NCBI GenBank assembly: GCA_965237505.1
Contig: CBDEFR010000009.1
Coordinates: forward strand, 310,001-374,000
Direction: 5' to 3'
DNA: 64,000 nt
DNA from: NVTR01 sp965237505
GTDB taxonomy: Bacteria; Pseudomonadota; Alphaproteobacteria; Rhodobacterales; Rhodobacteraceae
Below the pieces are notes generated by a model. That model was not told where the DNA came from. It worked only from the letters and a program-made list of their open reading frames with translations, and searched no databases. A program made the position numbers and the translations under genes. Shown piece by piece: positions 58,131 through 64,000 of the stretch. The stretch's first letter is position 1. Each line of letters opens with the position of its first letter.

Positions 58131-58465
58131 ATTTGAAAAACAGGGGCGGAAATCGAAGCGCCGAAGTCAGCATGCCCGATAACAACACCGCCGAACGCGC
58201 CATGAAGCCCGTCGCCATAGGCCGCAAGAACTGGATGTTTGCCGGATCACAACGTGGTGGAAACTCCATGGCCATCGCCATCACTCTGATCGAAACCGCC
58301 AAACTCAACGGCGTTGATCCACAGGCATGGCTCACTTGGGTTCTGGAGCGTGTCGCCGACCATAAAATTAACAGGCTAGACGAGCTGATGCCGTGGAATT
58401 ACAGCCCGGAAGTGTAACCACCGGACGCTTACCAAAGAACAGACCGACGCACCCGAAAGACTCCT

Positions 58466-59735
58466 GGGCACCTCGATTTATTGACCTTCTGAGGGCATAT
58501 TATGCCTGATTTCGGTTCTATCGGCCATCGGCACGCTGGGTTTTAGGTGGTCAGTCTCGATCCTTAATCCGCGCCGGGCATTGGTGGCGCAGATCGCCAC
58601 AGCATCCTCGTGTTTTCATACCGGGAATGGGTTTAGGCGGTGCAACTGGCCAAGCCGCCGGATGTTGTAGGCAAGGTTCTTCATCCCGATCCTGGCTCTG
58701 GCCCGCGCCAGACCGATGGTTCGCACCAGCGTGCCACCCATGTCGTTCGCCTGCGCGCCGAACACATGCTCGACACGGACACGAACCGAGGATTTCGTCC
58801 TGTTGCTTTTCATTGCCTGTTCGGTCAGAGGCCTGCCCCGTTTGCCCTTGCGGTGGATGCGGCTTGTCAGTCCTCTTGCCCTGAGCTTCGCCTCGATTTC
58901 TTCCGACCGGTAGGCCGCATCTGCCCAGACCCTGGAGGCGGTGTTGCCGCGCATCAGCAACTCGTCCACCACCTGGCTGTCGTGAACGGCAGCGCCCGTG
59001 ACGTGATAGCGCCGGATCAGTTTGTGCTTACGATCAACATTCACATGGTTCTTGTAGCCATAGTGGCTTTTGCCGTGCTTTTTGGTCCAGCGTGCATCAA
59101 CGTCCTTCTGTGATCGCTTGGCAGGCTTGTTTTCCCAGTCTTCCGGCACCTCGCCACCCTTGATCGCCGCGTTTTCCGCGCGCGTGTTGTGGTTGCGCGG
59201 CACCCGGCACGATGGCCGCGTCCAGTATCTGGCCGCCCCGTGCAATGTAGCCCTGCCGCGCCAGATGTCCGTCAAAGAGTTTGAACAAATCATCCACCTT
59301 GCCCGCCTGCGCCAGCGCCTCGCGATACAGCCACACGGTCTTTGCGTCCGGCACCCGGTCACCAAGACCAAGACCCAGAAAACGCATAAACGAAAGCCGG
59401 TCCCGGATCTGGTATTCGACCTGATCGTCCGAAAGGTTGTAAAGCGCGCTCAGAACCAGGGTTTTGAACATCAGTACCGCGTCCATCGGCTTGCGCCCCG
59501 CGCGTGATTTCCGCTCACTTTCAGGCTTGCGCCAGACCTGCTCCAGAAGCGGGCGGAACTCTCCCCACGGTACAACTGCATTGATCTCGACCAGCGGGTC
59601 CTTCTTCGCATCCAGGCTCTCGTAACGATCTGAAAGATCAAAAAAGCCCATCTGTGCCATGACTGCCATCCCTCCGCCGCATCATCCTGCAAATCTACAG
59701 CGCGTTCACGCCAGATGCAATTTATAGAGGTGCCC
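58466..59735 (-). mobile_element. IS5-family (IS5-group) element, decayed
   Basis: Short inverted ends GGGCACCTC (58466) and GAGGTGCCC (to 59735), with further AT-rich matches inward, bound a 1.27-kb element. It is unlike the 932-bp IS5 copies elsewhere in the window. Confidence 0.7.
58616..59669 (-). pseudogene. IS5-group transposase, frameshifted
   Basis: The first part (59669 to about 59205: MGFFDLSDRYESLDAKKDPLVEINAVVPWGEFRPLLEQVW... ILDAAIVP) and the second part (VPRNHNTRAENAAIKGGEVPEDWENKP... HGYKNHVNVDRKHKLIRRYHVTGAAVHDSQ... VWADAAYRSEEIEAKL... VEHVFGAQANDMGG) are one IS5-group transposase. An extra base near 59205 (CCGGGTGCCG) separates them. All catalytic motifs are otherwise present. 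Confidence 0.88.
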
Positions 59736-59980
59736 GCCTTCAATAAAATATTGAAAAACAAGATGATTTTTAATATTACAAGGGAACCAGCAAGGAGGGG
59801 CACGGGTGTTTCGTGACTTAAGCGAACTAACCGCATCGGTCCGGCAGTTCCGGCAACAATTGTGGCCGGCACGTATTTCTGCGGCAATTCAACCGCGTAC
59901 GCCCCTGACGAAACCAACTCACGCGCAAAGAACCGCCAGCAAAGGGCTGGCACAGGCATCGTTATCAGGAGGGACAGATA

Positions 59981-61345
59981 ATGGCCGATGCATCCATAGG
60001 GACACCGGAACAGCTCCGCGACCCCAACTATACTCCGCCGCTGGGGCAGGCTGTGCCGCTCGGCATCCAGCACGTCCTGGCAATGTTTATCTCAAACGTC
60101 ACGCCCGCGATCATCATCGCAAGCGTCGCCGGGTTTGGTTTTGGCTCACCCGATGTGGGCACGCTGGTCTATATGATCCAGATCTCGATGCTGTTTGCCG
60201 GGATCGCGACGCTGATCCAGACCATCGGGATCGGCCCGATTGGCGCAAGACTGCCGATCGTGCAGGGAACCTCGTTCGCTTTTCTGCCGGTGATGATCCC
60301 AGCGATGGTGGGCGCAGGAACCGCTGGTCTGGCAGGCCTGATGGGCGGCGTAATGATCGGCGGCATCTTTCACTTCTGCATCGGCTTCTTCATTGGCCGC
60401 ATCCGGTTTGCCCTGCCGCCCCTGGTGACCGGTCTGATCGTTCTGATGATCGGGCTGGCGCTGATCAAGGTCGGCATTGAATACGCCGCGGGCGGTGCCG
60501 GAGACTTCAACCGATCCAAACCAACCTGGGGCGGCATCGGCAATTGGTTTCAGGCGCTGGTTGTGATCGCCGTGACTCTTGGCATCAAATTCTACGTGAA
60601 AGGTTTCATGTCGGTCGCAGCCGTTCTTATTGGCCTGATCGCTGGCTACCTCGTGGCGTTGGTTATGGGCGACGTGAGTTTCGGCGGCATGGGCAATGCT
60701 GGATGGTTTGCGCTTCCAAGGCCATTCGCCTTTGGTTTCGAGATCAACTGGGCGATTGTCATCGGCATATGCCTGATGGCCTTTGTTTCGGCCGTCGAGA
60801 CGGTCGGCGACACCAGCGGGATCACTAAGGGTGGTGCCGGGCGCGAGGCCACTGAGGAAGAAATCCAGGGCGCGACATTCGCCGACGGGCTTGGCACAGC
60901 AGTTGCCGGGGTTTTCGGCGGCCTGCCCAACACCTCGTTCAGCCAGAACGTCGGGCTTGTGGCGATGACAGGGGTAATGAGCCGTCACGTCGTCACCTAC
61001 GGCGCGATTTTACTTGTCATCGGCGGGCTGATCCCGAAGATCGGCGCCCTGGTGAGCACCATCCCAATTCAGGTTCTGGGCGGCGGTGTTATCATCATGT
61101 TCGGCATGGTCGCGTCGGCGGGCATCAATATGCTTTCGGACGTCAACTGGAACCGGCGTAACATGGTGATCTTCGCCACTTCGCTCAGCGTCGGTCTTGG
61201 GCTTCAGCAAGTGCCCGACGCACTCCAGTTTGTCGGCGGCACACTTCAGATCCTGCTGACATCGGGCCTTCTGCCGGCCGCGATCCTGGCGATTGTGTTG
61301 AACCTCATCATCCCCGAGGAAGACGAGGCCGTGGCAGCCGATTAG
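59981..61345 (+). CDS. NCS2-family xanthine/uracil permease
   Basis: The 454-residue membrane protein has about 14 hydrophobic segments. It shows the family features GIQHVLAMF (near residue 28), ARLPIVQGTSFAFLPVM (near 88), AFVSAVETVGDTSGIT (near 265) and GGLPNTSFSQNVGLVAMTGVMSR, which contains the QNxGxxxxTG signature of nucleobase-ascorbate transporters. That signature favours xanthine or urate over uracil. CAGGAGGGACAG lies just before ATG. The gene is alone, with dead IS5 to its left and a terminator to its right. The 245-base leader (59736-59980) shows no riboswitch that I recognise. Confidence 0.92.
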   Translation: MADASIGTPEQLRDPNYTPPLGQAVPLGIQHVLAMFISNVTPAIIIASVAGFGFGSPDVGTLVYMIQISMLFAGIATLIQTIGIGPIGARLPIVQGTSFAFLPVMIPAMVGAGTAGLAGLMGGVMIGGIFHFCIGFFIGRIRFALPPLVTGLIVLMIGLALIKVGIEYAAGGAGDFNRSKPTWGGIGNWFQALVVIAVTLGIKFYVKGFMSVAAVLIGLIAGYLVALVMGDVSFGGMGNAGWFALPRPFAFGFEINWAIVIGICLMAFVSAVETVGDTSGITKGGAGREATEEEIQGATFADGLGTAVAGVFGGLPNTSFSQNVGLVAMTGVMSRHVVTYGAILLVIGGLIPKIGALVSTIPIQVLGGGVIIMFGMVASAGINMLSDVNWNRRNMVIFATSLSVGLGLQQVPDALQFVGGTLQILLTSGLLPAAILAIVLNLIIPEEDEAVAAD

Positions 61346-61363
61346 GTTGTCAGCCTATGAAAA

Positions 61364-61397
61364 CGAAAACTCCCGTCCTCACCGGCGGGGGATTTTC
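61364..61397 (+). terminator. Intrinsic terminator after the permease gene
   Basis: AAAACTCCCGTC-CTCACC-GGCGGGGGATTTT forms a GC-rich stem with flanking A and T tracts 20 bases after the permease stop codon. Confidence 0.75.
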
Positions 61398-61419
61398 TTA
61401 TGAAGGCCTGCGCTGAGGA

Positions 61420-61508
61420 TCATTTGGCGGCGGCCGCAAGCACCGCAAAAATTTCCTCATAACCAAGCGCCCTGGCATGTTGGAGCGGCGTCACGCCATT
61501 GCGGTCGC
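61420..61508 (-). pseudogene. Ankyrin-repeat protein, C-terminal scrap
   Basis: On the minus strand the last 28 or so codons before TGA (61420-61422) read CDRNGVTPLQHARALGYEEIFAVLAAAAK. This is a standard ankyrin repeat ending at a protein C-terminus. Nothing upstream (61509-61668) continues it, so the rest was removed by rearrangement. Confidence 0.65.
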
Positions 61509-61668
61509 ACACTATCATTAGCGGACACTATCGCACTCTCTCTATGCGCGGCAGAGCGATCAGGCCGGACGCTTACGGTGTGTCAACATTCCTGTTTCCT
61601 CTTCAATGGAAGTATCCCGCGCCACGGATGTTGTTGTGAATGATCGCAGGGCCGTCCGCGGCACGTTC

Positions 61669-62240
61669 TGTCAATTCCGGAGTAAAAAGGGTCAATGTCC
61701 CGGTGCAAAACTGGACACCTGGTTTGATTTAGGTGCGCACCCTGGTGCGTGTGCTTTCCAAATAGCTGATGCGTGCCAGGGTGCGTTGGCCGCAGGCCAA
61801 CCTTTTCGCAGTTTTGGTATTTTCAGGATTACGGTTTGGCGATTTTGCTCTGGCGCAACCGGTAGCTTTCGCCGTTCATCTCGAGGATATGGACGTGGTG
61901 GGTTAGGCGATCGAGAATGGCGCCTGTGAGGCGTTCTGCGCCGAAGACCTCGGTCCATTCATCGAACGGCAGGTTGGATGTGATGATGATGGAGCCACGT
62001 TCGTAGCGCTGCGAGATGATCTCGAAGAGAAGCTCGGCCCCGGTCTTGCTCAGTGGCACAAAACCCAGTTCATCAATGATCAGCAGATCCTGGCTGACCA
62101 GTTGTTTCTGCAAGCGCTGCAGGCGGCGTTCGTCGACGGCCTCGATGAGTTCATGGACGAGAGCAGCGGCAGTGGTGAAGCGTACTTTCCTGCCCTTCTG
62201 GCAGGCCGCCAGACCCAATCCCAGGGCGATATGAGTTTTA
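61669..62240 (-). mobile_element. istB: IS21-family remnant, copy 5 (end of istB and right end)
   Basis: It starts with TGTCAATTCCGGAG, one base different from copies 1 and 2, and contains the last 130 or so codons of istB (MGLAACQKGRKVRFTTAAALVHEL... to IAKP). It is cut at 62240 by IS630 copy D just after the Walker A region. Confidence 0.93.
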
Positions 62241-63400
62241 TACCAACGGCCCCCAGATTTGACTCAAGGGGATTCCCACGAGCGGCGTGATCTGATTCAG
62301 TGGCATCAAGGCAAGGGAGGCTTTGATGGCAGTAAGGATTACGCGAAAAGACAAGTCCGCAGGCGAGCTTCGCCAGGAAGCGGCGCGGTGCCGGGATGGG
62401 AAAGCAGCGCGACGGATGTTGGCGATTGCCCTGGTTCTGGATGGGGTTGACCGCAAGACGGCGGCAGAAAACTGCGGCATGGATCGGCAGACGCTGCGGG
62501 ATTGGGCCCACCGTTACAATGCGGAGGGCGTGTCGGGCCTGTTCAACCGTCGCCCGCCGGATCCACCCTGTCTGCTGAGCGCGGCACAGAAGGAGGAGTT
62601 GGCGGAAATGGTTCGGGCGGGTCCCGACCCCGAAACCGATGGGGTTGTGCGCTGGCGGCGCATTGATCTGAAACGCAAGATCGAAGAGCGCTTCGGCGTC
62701 ACCATGCATGAGCGAACTGTTGGCAAACAATTGGCAAGCCTGGGCTTTCGGCGTCTGTCGGTGCGCCCGCAGCATCCGAAATCCGACCCGGATGCACAGG
62801 AGGCTTTTAAAAAAACTTCGCCGCAGAGGTAGAAGCAGCCTTGCCGGAAACAGCCCGCAGCAAGCCCCTGGAGATATGATTTCAGGATGAAGCGCGGGTT
62901 GGCCAGCAGGGCACGCTCACCCGTATCTGGGCCGAGCGTGGAACACGCCCCCGTGCCCCGCGCGACACCCGCTATATCTGGAGCTACATTTTCGGCGCCG
63001 TCTGCCCGGAACGGGCTGAAGCGGCCGCTCTGATCATGCCACATGCCGACACACAGGCCATGAGCGCGCATCTCGCCGAGATCGCTAAAACCGTCGCATC
63101 GGGCGCACATGCCCTTCTCATTCTGGATGGCGCTGGCTGGCACGGTTCGGCAGAGCTGGAGGTACCCGACAACATCACCCTGCTCAAACTCCCGCCCTAT
63201 TCCCCTGAACTCAACCCGATGGAAAATGTGTGGGCTTATCTGCGTGCCAACAAGCTCGCCATATCCGTCTTCGACAATTATGAGCAGATCGTCGACAGGT
63301 GTTGCGAAGCATGGAACTTCTTTGCAAACGACAAAACCGCAATCACGTCAATCACTACCAGACAATGGGCCAAAACGGTCAATGACTAGGGCCGTTGGTA
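62241..63400 (+). mobile_element. IS630-family element, copy D, full length
   Basis: 1160 bp with complete ends (TACCAACGGCCC / GGGCCGTTGGTA). The left flank is istB of IS21 copy 5 and the right flank is a radical SAM gene, so the two sides are not from one interrupted gene. Confidence 0.92.
62323..63389 (+). pseudogene. IS630 transposase, copy D, stopped by TGA
   Basis: The first frame (62323-62832) is intact and ends after the slippery TTTAAAAAAAC. In the -1 frame the product would continue KNFAAEVEAALPETARSKPLEI, but the next codon is TGA (62878-62880) where other copies have TGG for Trp. The rest (FQDEARVGQQ... to 63389) is intact. This is the least damaged copy, with a single base change. 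Confidence 0.9.
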
Positions 63401-64000
63401 TAAGAATGATTCTTTTGTTTCTCCGGGCATACACAGGATCAACTCGCCATATGACTGCATTCCTTGGGAATGCAGCTCCGCTTGGACTTTAGTATAGGTT
63501 TCCAGGCTAATATTTTGGCGCTTAATGTTTTTGAGAACCACCGGATTCAAGGATTGGACGGATGACGTCATCGGCAAGCGGCCCTTGGCTTTGCGCATAA
63601 CTTTGATAATTCGATCACCTTTGTTTTTACCGGTGGTGGTGCGTATGTATTTTGGCCAATCATAGCGCTCCATGAGTTGCCCAAGGTAATCAGCGACCTC
63701 CTCGTCCTGCAGGTACATGCCAAAATTGTCGTCGGCGAAACACAATGGACTAGAGGGAGCGATACGCGCGACAATGTAGTCCAAGTCCGCCTTGACACGT
63801 TCAAATGAGTGCCGAAACACCTTGGAATTCGATTTTACAGCCGAATTGCAGAAGGTGCAGGTGAATGGGCAGCCCCGCGCAAGCTGCATTAGAGCGAACA
63901 GGCCGGTATGAAAAAATTTGTCCATGTATCCGGCTAAATATGGCGAAGGTATCTCGTCCAGATCCCGCATGCGAGGAACGTCCGCGCCACGGACCACATC
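63401..64000 (-). pseudogene. Radical SAM protein, truncated by IS630 and by the window edge
   Basis: The frame enters from beyond 64000 and is open to 63401. It contains the radical SAM cluster motif ARGCPFTCTFCNSAVKS (CxxxCxxC), then FADDNFGMYLQDEEVADYLGQLMERYDW and ELILCMPGETKESF. The region before the motif (DEIPSPYLAGYMDKF) is like that between a B12-binding domain and the radical SAM domain. The substrate is unknown. The C-terminus is replaced by IS630 sequence. Confidence 0.82.

Larger units (their letters stand above)
53816..58179 (-). mobile_element. IS110-family element, split by IS1380b near the transposase start
   Basis: The element interrupts tnpC between CTGGA (53815) and TAACAACACC (58180). 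GA is present at both junctions, as for an IS110 core dinucleotide. There is no other duplication, as expected. Without IS1380b (55057-57927) the element is about 1493 bp. Its left end upstream of the transposase is about 260 bases long. Confidence 0.85.
49383..58417 (+). pseudogene. tnpC: IS66 TnpC transposase, split into three parts
   Basis: Part one is 49383-49966 (coiled leader, zinc-binding CPECGGDLSKLGEDITEELEYIPGRFVV...CRRCE, then HLPLYRQSQI). Part two is 53081-53815 (YAREGVDLDRSTMADWVG... TSLFADDTPLKML... GWVHADGYAGFNGVF... ending GFLELD). Part three is 58180-58417 (NNTAERAMKPVAIGRKNWMFAGSQRGG...LNGVDPQAWLTWVLERV). All junctions rejoin in frame when the insertions are removed. A 48-bp in-frame palindromic insert is present near 53306. 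Confidence 0.9.
48519..58432 (+). mobile_element. IS66-family element carrying five nested insertions
   Basis: The ends GTAAGCGTCCGGTG (48519) and its complement (to 58432) bound an IS66 with tnpA, tnpB and tnpC. Its tnpC is split by IS1595b (49967-53072) and by IS110 (53816-58179). Those in turn hold ISAs1 copy 1, IS1380b and ISAs1 copy 2. Flanks (GGTGTGTC and CAAAGAAC) do not match. Confidence 0.9.

Noticed and set aside
59736..59980. Purine or xanthine riboswitch upstream of the NCS2 permease
   Set aside because: The leader is long enough, but I could not find the conserved core of a known purine or xanthine riboswitch by eye. A covariance-model search would decide.

Overview
The window looks like a piece of an alphaproteobacterial chromosome, most like a Rhodobacterales (Roseobacter-type) organism. 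The evidence is a TRAP transporter operon, a DgcN/DgcA-type D-glutamate gene pair, a PQQ dehydrogenase cluster and a xanthine/uracil permease. Apart from the first 8.7 kb it is an insertion-sequence (IS) graveyard. Members of at least eleven IS families are present (IS1202-like, IS5, IS4, IS630, IS1182, IS21, IS256, IS1380, IS1595, IS66, ISAs1, IS110, plus an IS3 scrap), often one inside another. No tRNA, rRNA or CRISPR array was seen.

Layout. 1-6.2 kb: a same-strand TRAP operon (DctP, DctQ, DctM), an amidase, a small membrane protein, a 2-hydroxyacid dehydrogenase and a Sel1-repeat lipo-/periplasmic-type protein. 6.2-9.4 kb: a UroD-like protein, then a LysR regulator divergent from a frameshifted DUF2306 gene. 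9.5-11.6 kb: a methyltransferase gene split by an IS1202-like element with an 18-bp target duplication. 11.6-16.6 kb: IS5, a 5'-truncated arylsulfotransferase-like gene, and an IS4 element carrying IS630. 16.7-21.6 kb: a PQQ dehydrogenase / binding protein / ABC ATPase cluster, broken by IS1182 and an IS21-type element. 21.6-26.4 kb: that IS21-type element contains IS5, which contains IS256. 26.4-30.2 kb: AbiEii remnant, dead IS1380, broken dgcN and truncated dgcA. 30.2-38.1 kb: two IS21 copies in inverted orientation around IS21 and IS630 scraps. 38.1-42.7 kb: a defence-type operon remnant (MmeI-like methylase, a toxin/zinc-ribbon pair, and an SF2 helicase split from it by IS5). 42.7-48.5 kb: more IS scraps. 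48.5-58.4 kb: one IS66 element hosting IS1595 (with a ClpP-like passenger and ISAs1 inside its terminal repeat) and IS110 (with IS1380, itself holding ISAs1). 58.5-64 kb: dead IS5, an intact NCS2 permease, an ankyrin scrap, IS21 and IS630 remnants, and a truncated radical SAM gene.

Main points. (1) The IS110 left end holds an 11-base match to the junction where that same copy is inserted, as expected for a bridge-RNA target-binding loop. (2) The 38-42.7 kb operon can be reconstructed across IS5: the helicase start codon overlaps the stop of the zinc-ribbon gene. (3) An IS1595 transposon carries a ClpP-like protease. (4) All four IS630 copies are dead by different lesions, and none of the IS21 copies with both ends has a target duplication, which points to recombination and deletion between copies. 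Many single-base frameshifts are called here; sequencing or assembly error cannot be excluded for each one.
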